Assembly: GCA_022360445.1 (NCBI GenBank)
Contig: JAKSCV010000058.1
Location: forward strand, 92,905-156,904
Direction of reading: 5' to 3'
Source: Gammaproteobacteria bacterium
Lineage (GTDB): Bacteria; Pseudomonadota; Gammaproteobacteria; UBA5861
Length of the DNA stretch: 64,000 nucleotides
Part shown: positions 25,957-33,904 of the stretch, in pieces
How positions within the stretch are numbered: position 1 is the stretch's first letter
How the letters are laid out: every line of letters begins with the position of its first letter
Notes under the pieces: model-generated
Seen by the model: only the letters and a program-made list of their open reading frames with translations
What the model was told of the DNA's origin: nothing
Databases searched by the model: none
Translations under genes and position numbers: made by a program

Positions 25957-26241
25957 TTGTTTTTCTCTTGCGGGGGGAAGCCAACTGGGAAAAGCGCATT
26001 ATCGAATAAGATTGAGGGGGTTGGCCGTTCTTCGGCGGGGAGTTCAGGATATATTGATTTGGAAGAAGAAACATACAAGCTTTCAAACATTGGAAAAAAA
26101 TACCTCGATCTTGTACTAAAAGATGGTGCTCCCATCATTGAAAAAGCGCTGATTTCACAGCCTGGAGAGCTTAGAGAAAAATCTGAAATTAAAGACCGAT
26201 CAAAAATGGAAGCTGAGCAAGTATTCTCAACCAACTTTTAG
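25957..26241 (+). CDS. Small unrecognised ORF with lipoprotein-like start
   Basis: 94 residues from a TTG. The start reads LFFSCGG, which would be a fair lipobox, followed by a charged, helix-rich domain (YIDLEEETYKLSNIGKKYLD and EKALISQPGELREKSEIKDR). No proper ATG or ribosome site is seen in this frame. Another frame opens at ATG 25904 with a good membrane helix (MRLWPISLALAFVIIIAFVF) but ends after 34 codons. The two could be halves of one frameshifted gene. Confidence 0.3.
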   Translation: MFFSCGGKPTGKSALSNKIEGVGRSSAGSSGYIDLEEETYKLSNIGKKYLDLVLKDGAPIIEKALISQPGELREKSEIKDRSKMEAEQVFSTNF

Positions 26242-26308
26242 ACCTGATCCCACGTCCTTCTATAATCAATAGATCAGTTGAAAATAATCTGAAAATAAAA
26301 GAAACAGC

Positions 26309-26752
26309 ATGAATAAGATAAAAATAGTGACTCTAGCTTTTGCGTTTTTAGCTTCAAGTCAAAGCATCTCTGGTTCCTTTAATTCAGATCCTGAACCCAT
26401 CAATAGTCATTTAAAAAACATGAGCCCAGACACATTCAATACCATCATCAATGAAGCCTATAAAAACAAGGAAAAATGGGTTAATAGCCCTCATGAATAT
26501 ATCACGAAACTATTTGATCTCAATTTTTTAAGAAGCATTGAGTATACCTATAAAGTAGACAATATAGAAAAGCCAAAAAATATTGTAATTAGTATTAAAA
26601 GAGATGGTTTTTTAGATGATTCAGTTCGTGGAGACCTACACATATTACACCTTGTTTTAGACTCGGCTAACAGGTGGGAAATTACAGAAATTCACAAAGG
26701 CGTTTTATGCTGGAGGGGCAAAAGTGATCATCCATTAAAAACCTGTCAATAA
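26309..26752 (+). CDS. AT-rich hypothetical secreted protein
   Basis: 147 residues, not recognised. A signal peptide (MNKIKIVTLAFAFLASSQSI, cleavage near ISG) leads a mature domain of about 125 residues with repeated N, K and I. It contains MSPDTFNTIINEAYKNKEKW and ends in two cysteines (VLCWRGKSDHPLKTC) that could form a disulphide. The base composition is far more AT-rich than the core genes on both sides of the island, which suggests recent acquisition. It could be another cassette whose attC has decayed. Confidence 0.6.
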   Translation: MNKIKIVTLAFAFLASSQSISGSFNSDPEPINSHLKNMSPDTFNTIINEAYKNKEKWVNSPHEYITKLFDLNFLRSIEYTYKVDNIEKPKNIVISIKRDGFLDDSVRGDLHILHLVLDSANRWEITEIHKGVLCWRGKSDHPLKTCQ

Positions 26753-27018
26753 AGCTTCATATTGGGTACCCCCACAACATCCTGCATGCAGATCTGCACA
26801 GGGCATTTCACTTAGGATAATGAAGCTTGATCCAACTATCACGTAGCAGTAGCCCCACAGACTTCAAGTCGTCTAATGACAGTGCCTGATTGACCCCTGG
26901 CGTTTCCGCGCTACGCCATGACTCTTTTGCTGGTCATGCCATGCACAACAGCTTGGACATGTCGGGTATCACTATTTTCACCTCATATACTGCTGGCTTC
27001 TCAGAGCTGGACTCCAAA
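26753..27018. other. Non-coding stretch with inverted repeats
   Basis: No gene is seen. AAGCTTCAT at 26752-26760 is inverted at 26820-26828 (ATGAAGCTT), enclosing a GC-rich core. Farther on, TGGCGTTTCCGCGCTACGCCA forms a hairpin preceded by GTCTAATGAC, which looks like the centre of an attC site but has no clean R' box. Confidence 0.4.
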
Positions 27019-27072
27019 TAGTTAAGTATTTTCTTGACTTTATTCCCAAACAGTTAATATAATTCTTAACTA
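27019..27072 (+). promoter_or_regulatory. Promoter and ArsR operator palindrome
   Basis: TTGACT (27034-27039) and TATAAT (27058-27063) are spaced by 18 bases. TAGTTAAG at 27019-27026 is inverted as CTTAACTA at 27065-27072, so the promoter lies between two operator half-sites. Predicted transcription starts about two bases before the ATG, so the mRNA may be leaderless. Confidence 0.65.
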
Positions 27073-27392
27073 TGAACATTGAGACCTTTAAAGCAATTTC
27101 GCACCCTTTTCGAAAGCAGGTGATCGAACAGCTCGCCAATGGTGAGTCACTTGGCACCCAAGAGCTCAAAGGTGACTTTGGCATCACAAAGGCCGCCGTA
27201 TCTCAGCACCTAAAGATTCTTCGTGACGCCCAACTCATTCACGAAATCAAGGTGGGTCGCAACAAAGAATATCTTATCAACCCAGACAGCATCAAAGAGA
27301 TCTTCATCTGGGCACAGTCTTTTCAAGCCTTTTGGTCGAGCAAAATGACCTCTCTGAACACTTACCTGGAGCAAGAATATGGCCAAGATTGA
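27072..27392 (+). CDS. ArsR family winged-helix repressor
   Basis: 106 residues with the classic core: ISHPFRKQVIEQLANGE, then the recognition helix region ITKAAVSQHLKILRDAQLI and the wing VGRNKEYLIN. No metal-binding cysteine motif (CVC) is present, so it belongs to the non-metal ArsR group usually paired with SRPBCC genes. The stop overlaps the SRPBCC start by 14 bp. It probably represses its own operon through the palindrome around the promoter. Confidence 0.92.
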   Translation: MNIETFKAISHPFRKQVIEQLANGESLGTQELKGDFGITKAAVSQHLKILRDAQLIHEIKVGRNKEYLINPDSIKEIFIWAQSFQAFWSSKMTSLNTYLEQEYGQD

Positions 27393-27870
27393 ATTGCGCG
27401 GCATCTACGCTTTTTCACGCGCTGATGTGTGGGCCGCACTCACCACTCGAGAAGCCTTATCCGAATGGTTGATGCACACCGATTTCGATCTCAAAATCGG
27501 CCACAAATTTAAGTTTCACGGCAAACCGGAAGGTGGCTGGCGCGGTTTTATGGAATGTACCGTGCTGGAGTACACCGAAGAGGAATATCTGAAAATCGAC
27601 TGGTTAGGGATGCCGGAACACGACCTTCAAACAGTGGAGTTTTTCTTAAATGATCATCCGAGGGGCTGTGAATTACGCTTGGTGCATTCGGGTTGGAACC
27701 GTTCCCATGGGCCATTCAATGGGTTTGTGCTGCGCAAGATCATCACCTTCGGCTGGAAGAAGATGCTCAATAAACAATTAGCGCCTGTCTTAGAAGAGGG
27801 TGTCAGTTGCGGCTTCGCCAATATCCCGGCCAACCTCGTCAATAAATGGCGCAAAGAGTCTGACGCTTAA
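27379..27870 (+). CDS. SRPBCC (AHSA1-like) domain protein
   Basis: 163 residues with the START/AHSA1-like landmarks RADVWAALTTREALSEWLM, GHKFKFHGKPEGGWRGFMEC and the LRLVHSGW strand. Such proteins bind hydrophobic ligands in a helix-grip cavity, and in ArsR-SRPBCC pairs they are thought to act with the regulator. Co-translated with the ArsR gene through a 14-bp overlap. The ligand is unknown. Confidence 0.88.
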   Translation: MAKIELRGIYAFSRADVWAALTTREALSEWLMHTDFDLKIGHKFKFHGKPEGGWRGFMECTVLEYTEEEYLKIDWLGMPEHDLQTVEFFLNDHPRGCELRLVHSGWNRSHGPFNGFVLRKIITFGWKKMLNKQLAPVLEEGVSCGFANIPANLVNKWRKESDA

Positions 27871-28049
27871 TTCCGTTCTTTGCGGGACCGCCCCGCCGTC
27901 CAATGATTTTCCCTAAACATATAAAAATGTTTTTAAAAAACCTTTCTAAACTACGCGTTAGATTACGTTTTTAGCGGGCTAGATTGAGTCGACCCAACAT
28001 ATAAGGTTATCTTCAATATCATGAACTTTTAGGCGAATTAGAAATTTCT

Positions 28050-28559
28050 ATGTCTTCAATTTCAAAAAATAAGGTAGAACTAGTTGAAGCTATTCAAACT
28101 GCTTTCGATAAGCTTATCGAAGACTATGCAAATATTCCTGAAGAATACTCCAGGGAGATAGGCGTCGAAGGGAATATCAAAAACACTGAAATAAGTGTTT
28201 GCGATACAATTTCGTATTTAATCGGATGGGGAAAGCTTGTATTAAAATGGTACGATCTGAAGTCTAAAAATTTAGATGTCGATTTCCCAGAGACCGGTTA
28301 CAAGTGGAACCAGTTAGGCCAACTTGCGGTTCACTTTCACTTAGAATATCGAGATTGGTCTTATAACAATTTGCTCCTTGAGTTCCAGTCAACAACTGAA
28401 CAGATTCTAAAATTAGTCAATTCGCTCAGCGACGATGAGCTGTATGCAGAAGCTTGGTATGAAAAGTACACATTAGGAAGGATGATTCAATTTAACACAT
28501 CATCACCTATGAAAAATATTCGTGCAAAGATACGTAGGTTTAAAAAAGAGAATCTATGA
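28050..28559 (+). CDS. ClbS/DfsB-like four-helix bundle protein (DUF1706)
   Basis: 169 residues with NKVELVEAIQTAFDKLIED at the start, then VCDTISYLIGWGKLVLKWY and LLLEFQSTTEQILKLVNSLSDDEL. This is the ClbS/DfsB layout related to DinB-type bundles. ClbS protects colibactin producers by hydrolysing the cyclopropane warhead; most relatives are orphan and uncharacterised. No toxin genes are adjacent, and it is AT-rich like the other island genes, so it is probably an acquired orphan. Confidence 0.75.
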   Translation: MSSISKNKVELVEAIQTAFDKLIEDYANIPEEYSREIGVEGNIKNTEISVCDTISYLIGWGKLVLKWYDLKSKNLDVDFPETGYKWNQLGQLAVHFHLEYRDWSYNNLLLEFQSTTEQILKLVNSLSDDELYAEAWYEKYTLGRMIQFNTSSPMKNIRAKIRRFKKENL

Positions 28560-28646
28560 GAAAAGATCACATAACACGTGCATTAAGCAACGCCTTTTAA
28601 GACGATATATCTGTTTTTTAGCGCGTATTCCATAAACCACCCATAA

Positions 28647-29747
28647 TTACGATCTTCCCCTCGCCAGCAAGTCCAGCACATAGTCACCAACCGCCAGGGA
28701 AGCTGTTAAGCCAGGGGACTCGATGCCGTAAAGGTTAACCAGGCCCGGCACGCCGTGAGTCTGACGACCCTGAATGATAAAGTCCCCAGCAGCATCTCCA
28801 GGGCCAACGACTTTAGGTCGTATGCCGCTGTAGGACGGTTGCAAGCGGTCCTTCTCTAATGCGGGGTAATACGCTTTGATTGCGGCATAGAATTGCGCTG
28901 CTCGCTTGGGGTCCACACGGTAATCAAGCCGGTAGACCCATTCCGTGTCTGGCCCGAAGCGCGCCTGCCCAGCCAAATCAAGGGTCAAATGCACACCCAG
29001 CCCTTCGTCATTGGGCAGGGGGTATATCAAGCGGGAAAAAGGGTTTTTACCCCCGAGGGAGAAGTAGCACCCCCGAGAGAGGTATTGCGGCGGTATGGTG
29101 TGTGCAGGCAAGCCTTCGATCCCATGCGCAACCTGCTGAGCAGACAAGCCGGCACAATTAATAAGCTCCGCGCTGCTGACGGTATCGCCGTCTACGGTGA
29201 CATCAAAACCGCCACGGATAACACTCGCCGCCTGGACGTTGGCCGAAAGCACCAAATCGGCACCCGCAGATTCGGCCTCACCCAACAGTGAGAGCATCAG
29301 CTGATGACTGTCAATAATGCCCGTGTTTGGGGAATATAGCGCGACAACCCCCGCAAGTGCAGGCTCCATAGCATTCAGTTCATCCCTCTCAATCAGGCGC
29401 AAGCCTTGTACGCCGTTGGTCTCAGCTTTTTTTTGAAGTACCTGTAGCGCCTCGCGTTGGCTGTTCTGGCTGGCCACAATGAGTTTGCCGATACGCTGGT
29501 GCGGCACACCGTGGTTTGCGCAGTATCTGTAAAGTGCCTCCGCTCCGCGTACACAGAGCTGTGCTTTCAGACTGTCCTTGGGGTAGTAGATGCCCGTGTG
29601 AATGACTTCACTATTACGTGCACTGGTTTCTTCCCCAATCTGTGCATGGCGTTCAACGATCAGTACCTGTCGGCCCGAACGTGCACAAGCCCGGGCAACC
29701 GCCAGCCCAACCACCCCGCCGCCAATGACAATGGTATCGACATCCAT
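28647..29747 (-). CDS. FAD-dependent oxidoreductase, L-2-hydroxyglutarate oxidase (LhgO)-like
   Basis: 366 residues from ATG 29747. The FAD motif IVIGGGVVGLAVARACARSG is at the start, followed by ERHAQIGEETSARNSEVIHTG with the glycine-rich loop and the signature of LhgO/DAO-type enzymes. The C-terminal GIESPGLTASLAVGDYV completes the FAD domain. LhgO oxidises L-2-hydroxyglutarate; the operon context with a CoA ligase and a dehydratase suggests a different hydroxy acid. It is the last gene of a three-gene minus-strand operon. Confidence 0.8.
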   Translation of the reverse strand: MDVDTIVIGGGVVGLAVARACARSGRQVLIVERHAQIGEETSARNSEVIHTGIYYPKDSLKAQLCVRGAEALYRYCANHGVPHQRIGKLIVASQNSQREALQVLQKKAETNGVQGLRLIERDELNAMEPALAGVVALYSPNTGIIDSHQLMLSLLGEAESAGADLVLSANVQAASVIRGGFDVTVDGDTVSSAELINCAGLSAQQVAHGIEGLPAHTIPPQYLSRGCYFSLGGKNPFSRLIYPLPNDEGLGVHLTLDLAGQARFGPDTEWVYRLDYRVDPKRAAQFYAAIKAYYPALEKDRLQPSYSGIRPKVVGPGDAAGDFIIQGRQTHGVPGLVNLYGIESPGLTASLAVGDYVLDLLARGRS

Positions 29748-29787
29748 GCGCAATCAGACTCGGCTCTCTACGTCCGAATCACACAGC

Positions 29788-30924
29788 TTATCGGCTGGGC
29801 AGCTCTGCAACAGCCCGCCCCAGTGACGACAGTGCCCCGTCTTGATTGGTGAGCTTGATATCGAAAGCAACGTAGTGCTTGCCCTGTTCCTGGTACTTAT
29901 CCGTGACTTCGCCGTTGATGTAGATGATGTCTCCTTCCGGGTTGTGACGGCGAATTTCCGAATAGAGTTTATGCAACATGCCATTATCCCCGATCCAGTT
30001 GGTGATGAAGTGTGTCATCCACGAACAACGCTCAGGGCCGTAATCATAAGCGCCGGGCACGCCGACTTTGTGAGCAAATTCGGTTTCCCAGTGGACACGT
30101 TCTGGGCAGTCGGGGATGCCGTATTTGTTTTTGATCCCAAGCCCACGGTGTTGGCTGATCATTTTATAAGCCAGCTTGTTGGCACGGATATAAAGCCCGC
30201 CCCACCCTTGGGCATAACCGATAAAGCCGGTCACGGTCATAGGGCCTTTGACCATTGTAGGCAGTTGAGTGCCAACGGTGACATCGTTCCAGTACAGGGT
30301 GTCTGCACCGCGAACTTTTTCCTCAGCATAGAGATCGTAAACCGCTTCGATTTCTTCCTCGGTATAAACACGGTGGGGAGCTTGCTTTTCTTCCTGATAT
30401 TTTGTGCCTTCCTCACGTGCCTGGTCCCGATCCGTGCGGAAGCACCAGGTATCGGCCGACGCCAGGCGGTCACCTTCTGGGGTGTAATAGTCAACGTGAT
30501 AAATTTGCTGAATCGAGCGCCCGGCAAAGCGGGTCTCGTGTTCGATTAGGTCTTTTAAATAAACTTCACTGGTGATTGCCATGTTGCGCCGAATCGGCCT
30601 ATACCAAGTGAAGTCGACCCCGGCAAACATGGCGTGTACACCGGGTAAGCCCCCCACATACCCACTGGCGACGCGATTGCACGCAAACAGGAAAGAAGGC
30701 AGACCGATGATATCGCCATATTGTGTGGTTTTACCGTAGTCGGGGTCGCACCAAAGCGGGTTATCGTCACCAATGCCGTGCGCGTAGTGACGAATATTAT
30801 CCCGAGTGGACTCATAGCACCAAGGCTCCAAGGTATTTTCAATTTTAACGCCTATACGTGCCTGCAGGCTGTCGAGCGCTTTATCGGTAATACCGACAAA
30901 TTCGCGTTGTAATGGGTGAGACAT
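29788..30924 (-). CDS. MaoC/hotdog-type acyl dehydratase (FAS1-like N-terminal domain)
   Basis: 378 residues built of two hotdog halves. The N-terminal half has ESTRDNIRHYAHGIGDDNPLW and the C-terminal half has GWGGLYIRANKLAY and DKYQEQGKHYVAFDIKLTNQDG, as in MaoC-like dehydratases with a FAS1-type N-terminus. It should hydrate or dehydrate an acyl-CoA. The ATG is directly behind the stop of the acyl-CoA synthetase, with GGAGGAAGC as ribosome site inside that gene's end. It probably acts on the CoA ester made by the synthetase. Confidence 0.8.
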   Translation of the reverse strand: MSHPLQREFVGITDKALDSLQARIGVKIENTLEPWCYESTRDNIRHYAHGIGDDNPLWCDPDYGKTTQYGDIIGLPSFLFACNRVASGYVGGLPGVHAMFAGVDFTWYRPIRRNMAITSEVYLKDLIEHETRFAGRSIQQIYHVDYYTPEGDRLASADTWCFRTDRDQAREEGTKYQEEKQAPHRVYTEEEIEAVYDLYAEEKVRGADTLYWNDVTVGTQLPTMVKGPMTVTGFIGYAQGWGGLYIRANKLAYKMISQHRGLGIKNKYGIPDCPERVHWETEFAHKVGVPGAYDYGPERCSWMTHFITNWIGDNGMLHKLYSEIRRHNPEGDIIYINGEVTDKYQEQGKHYVAFDIKLTNQDGALSSLGRAVAELPSR

Positions 30925-32481
30925 TTAAGAAGCTTCCTCCGTTGTTGGTTGCGGCACTCTTTCTTTGAGAGCTTTACGATTGATTTTACCCGCTGGCGTT
31001 TTCGGCAGCGAAGTCACAAATTCAATGATGCGTGGGTACTCATGCGCGCTCAACTGGCTTTTCATGTACTGTTGAATGTCCGTCTCGGCCGTGGCGTGAG
31101 GGTCACGGCAGACAATGAAGGCTTTTACGACCTGCCCGCGGGTGTCGTCCGGAACACCGATCACAACCGCTTCCACCACATTGTCGTGCTTCATCAGGGT
31201 GTCTTCAATCTCGATCGCACTCATCGTCCAGCCTGCGGAAATGATCACATCATCTGATCGGCCTCCGTGAAAGAAGTATCCATCCTCATCTTGATACCCA
31301 CGGTCCTTCACACAAAACCAGCCACCTTTTTTCTTAACTGCAATTTCCCCTGTTTCGCCGAGGGGCAGCCGGTTGCCCTTGTCGTCAACGATGGCAACAA
31401 TCCAGCCTGGAGCCGCTTTGCCAAGCGCACCGGGGCGTACCACATAATCACTCACACCCGGGTAGTTGACGATGATCACCCCCACTTCCGTGCTTCCGTA
31501 CATGCTGCAGGGTTCGGCCCCTAAATCGGTTCTGATGAACTCCGCCGTGCCGCTGTCCATAGGTTCACCGGTAAATGAGGCTTTTTTCAAGGAAATCGAA
31601 TACTGCTTGGCACTGCCGGTATTTTTCATCATGCGATACACTGTCGGCGCCGCAGCCATGTTGTCGATGTTAAACTCGTCTAAGGCCTGGAACATACGTT
31701 CGGCCTTAAATGGGCCGGCGTAGCTGGCGATGTGAATCCCCAGCGCCAGCGGGGCAAATGTTCCGTGCCAAAGCCCGTGGCCCCAGGCCGGGGAAGAGGG
31801 GCAAAAGTAGCGGTCGCCAGGGCGCAAACCCACGCCATAGAGGGCTGCAATCATCAGCGTCACAATCGCGCGGTGCGTATGCTTGACGGCCTCCGGCAGT
31901 GCCCGGGTAGTGCCCGATGTGTACTGGAAAACAGCCAGGTCATCGGCCTTCGTATTCACCGTGTAGTGGCCCGGGTAGTCCCGCATGGTCTGCCAGAAGT
32001 GATGGTCTGGGCTCACAATTTTCAACTCGGGAAAATCCGCCGCAAGCTGTTCGGTGTCTTTTTCGGTGACCAGCATTACCGGGTGGCAGTCATTAATCCT
32101 GAGTGCCAGTGCATCCGGCCCAAACAAGGTGAACATGGGGACTGCAATAGCACCGCACTTGATGGCGCCAAACATCGCCGCGTAAAAGGCAATACCCGGT
32201 TCGAGCATGATGGCAATGCGGTCACCCTTGCGGACACCTTGGCTCACAAACCAATGGGCCACCTGCGAAGACGTCACGGCAATTTCTGCAAACGTGTAGT
32301 GCTCGCTGTGGCCATCAGCGAACATGATGCTGACCGCTTCTCCACGGCCGGTATGCCGGTCAATACACTCATGCGCTAGGTTCAGATCCGACTTGCCCCC
32401 GTCAAAAAGCTCCCATAATCGGGGCCATGCGAAAGAATCCAGAATCTCGGTGTACTGGTTAGCTTCAGTCAGTTTTTTCAT
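30925..32481 (-). CDS. AMP-binding acyl-CoA synthetase
   Basis: 518-residue ANL-superfamily ligase making an acyl-CoA from ATP, CoA and a carboxylic acid. The P-loop reads YTSGTTRALPEAVKHTHR (about residues 190-207). The usual glycine-lysine pair SGTTG-x-PK is altered to SGTTRALPE with a later Lys. Other boxes are normal: CSMYGSTEVG, and RGYQDEDGYFFHGGRSDDVI near residue 405, with the late catalytic Lys in TPAGKINRKAL. First gene of the operon with the hotdog dehydratase and the FAD oxidoreductase. Confidence 0.88.
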   Translation of the reverse strand: MKKLTEANQYTEILDSFAWPRLWELFDGGKSDLNLAHECIDRHTGRGEAVSIMFADGHSEHYTFAEIAVTSSQVAHWFVSQGVRKGDRIAIMLEPGIAFYAAMFGAIKCGAIAVPMFTLFGPDALALRINDCHPVMLVTEKDTEQLAADFPELKIVSPDHHFWQTMRDYPGHYTVNTKADDLAVFQYTSGTTRALPEAVKHTHRAIVTLMIAALYGVGLRPGDRYFCPSSPAWGHGLWHGTFAPLALGIHIASYAGPFKAERMFQALDEFNIDNMAAAPTVYRMMKNTGSAKQYSISLKKASFTGEPMDSGTAEFIRTDLGAEPCSMYGSTEVGVIIVNYPGVSDYVVRPGALGKAAPGWIVAIVDDKGNRLPLGETGEIAVKKKGGWFCVKDRGYQDEDGYFFHGGRSDDVIISAGWTMSAIEIEDTLMKHDNVVEAVVIGVPDDTRGQVVKAFIVCRDPHATAETDIQQYMKSQLSAHEYPRIIEFVTSLPKTPAGKINRKALKERVPQPTTEEAS

Positions 32482-33175
32482 GCGTCACACACATTTCCAG
32501 AATTTTTTCGGTGAGCCCGCTTTGCGCTGCGCCCTTATTATTTTGCGAATACGAAAGGTGTTTTTAACGCGTTTTATTAAACCCCGTTATGCTGGCATCA
32601 ATCAAGTTTGATGTGATATGAAAGAGGAGTAAACAATAAGGCATTTATCAAGCTCTTATCTGTGGGGGGGGGTTCGAATGAGGATTCCCGATGACTTTGA
32701 ATACATGGGCAATGGCGACTACTCAGAGTGTCGGCAATTGTCTGGTTCTGACTATGCCGCATCTGTTGGCGACGTAGCAGAATCCTTGCAAGTGATACGA
32801 ACTGGCCGGTGGTCCGTGGCAGTGACCTTGAAGTAGGAAAGTAGCCAGGGTTGGCCCGCCTGGAGTCCGCATGTCGGCAATCCAGTACTGAAAAGCAATC
32901 TAACGCAGAGAATTGATTTTACGTTATTGATAGTCGCCGCTCTCGAAAGCAACACGCTGATTCACGAAGCACCTGCCATTGTTGGGCGCCAAACACCTTC
33001 TGCAATCGTACACACGGTTAAAAATAGCGATAACGCGTCATCATAATTCACTCAAAAAGCTAAAAGGCCGCTCATTCCTCGCGCTGCTTTTATGCGGGGA
33101 TAGGAAGCCACCCTCATCAGCGCTATTATCACGGTCTAATCGTCACCCACATTCACGACATGCCTTGGAGGTTGT
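32482..33175. other. 694-bp intergenic region with a G9 tract and a possible 52-codon ORF
   Basis: No convincing gene is visible. ATG 32678 opens MRIPDDFEYMGNGDYSECRQ and ends after 52 codons at 32836, with no ribosome site and no recognisable family. A run of nine G (32664-32672) lies just before it. Promoters for the divergent neighbours must lie here but I cannot place them. Confidence 0.4.
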
Positions 33176-33880
33176 ATGCGCATCACCCGCTATTGTTTTA
33201 TGTTACCCCTTCTTTTGACAGGGCTCTTTGACTTTGCATCCGCTCAGGCAGATATTGATCCAGTCTTTGATCAGGTCCATCTGACTGTGAGCGCGCAAGA
33301 AGAGGTAGAGAATAATACTTTGGTTGCGTTGCTGTCTGTCTTTGCAGAAAACAAAGAGGCCAAAGCAGCAGCGTCCACGGTAAACGAAAAGACGGCCTGG
33401 GCACTGGCAGAGGCAGCCAAAGTAAAACCCGTTAAAACGCAAACGTTAAACTACCGCACCAGCCCCATCTACAAGAAACAAAAAGTCACAGGGTGGCGCG
33501 TACAGCAGTCGATTCGCCTAGAATCTGAAGATACAGCAATGCTGAGTGAGTTGATTGGCACCTTGCAAGAATCGTTAGCACTACAGTCGATTAATTATCA
33601 GATTTCTCATGCCGCGCACCAGAAAGCAGAAGAACTGCTGACTCAAAAAGCCCTGGCCACATTTCAGGCGCGCGCGAAAATCGTGGCAGAAGCGCTAGGC
33701 GCCAAGCAGTTCAAGCTGCTGCAGATCAACATCCATCATGCCGCGGCACCGCCTGTTTACCCAAGCCGGATGCGGGCGGTCGAGACATTTGCCGATAAAG
33801 CGGCGGCAGCACCCTCGTTTCAAAAAGGGGTTCAGACCGTTAGTTTGAGTGTCAGTGGATCCATTCAATTGGAGAGATAG
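33176..33880 (+). CDS. SIMPL-domain periplasmic protein (DUF541)
   Basis: 234 residues. A signal peptide (MRITRYCFMLPLLLTGLFDF, cleavage after ASA) leads a SIMPL/DUF541 domain: QVHLTVSAQEEVENNTLVA, VKTQTLNYRTSPIYKKQKVTGW and the late AKIVAEALGAKQFKLLQINI with QTVSLSVSGSIQLE. These proteins are periplasmic and linked to oxidative stress tolerance or signalling, with no established reaction. ATG 33176 follows GGAGG. It converges with the sigma-54 regulator encoded next. Confidence 0.88.
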   Translation: MRITRYCFMLPLLLTGLFDFASAQADIDPVFDQVHLTVSAQEEVENNTLVALLSVFAENKEAKAAASTVNEKTAWALAEAAKVKPVKTQTLNYRTSPIYKKQKVTGWRVQQSIRLESEDTAMLSELIGTLQESLALQSINYQISHAAHQKAEELLTQKALATFQARAKIVAEALGAKQFKLLQINIHHAAAPPVYPSRMRAVETFADKAAAAPSFQKGVQTVSLSVSGSIQLER

Positions 33881-33904
33881 CCGGACAAAGGCTGTAGTTG
33901 GCGC

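Noticed and set aside
26870..26990. GTCTAATGAC with a TGGCGTTTCCGCGCTACGCCA hairpin
   Set aside because: It looks like an attC centre, but no GTTRRRY box follows. Left as a non-coding region.
27953..27963. GCGTTAGAT, a perfect R'-type box after the SRPBCC gene
   Set aside because: No R'' box or paired arms were found within 120 bases, so I did not call an attC site.
17480..29000. CRISPR array or tRNA gene as island anchor
   Set aside because: No regularly spaced direct repeats and no cloverleaf were seen anywhere in the island.
29842..30549. 235-codon plus-strand frame within the hotdog dehydratase
   Set aside because: The opposite strand encodes the conserved protein; no start signals or motifs support this one.
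32664..32672. G9 tract as a phase-variation site
   Set aside because: The small ORF nearby has no ribosome site or homology, so a regulated gene cannot be named.
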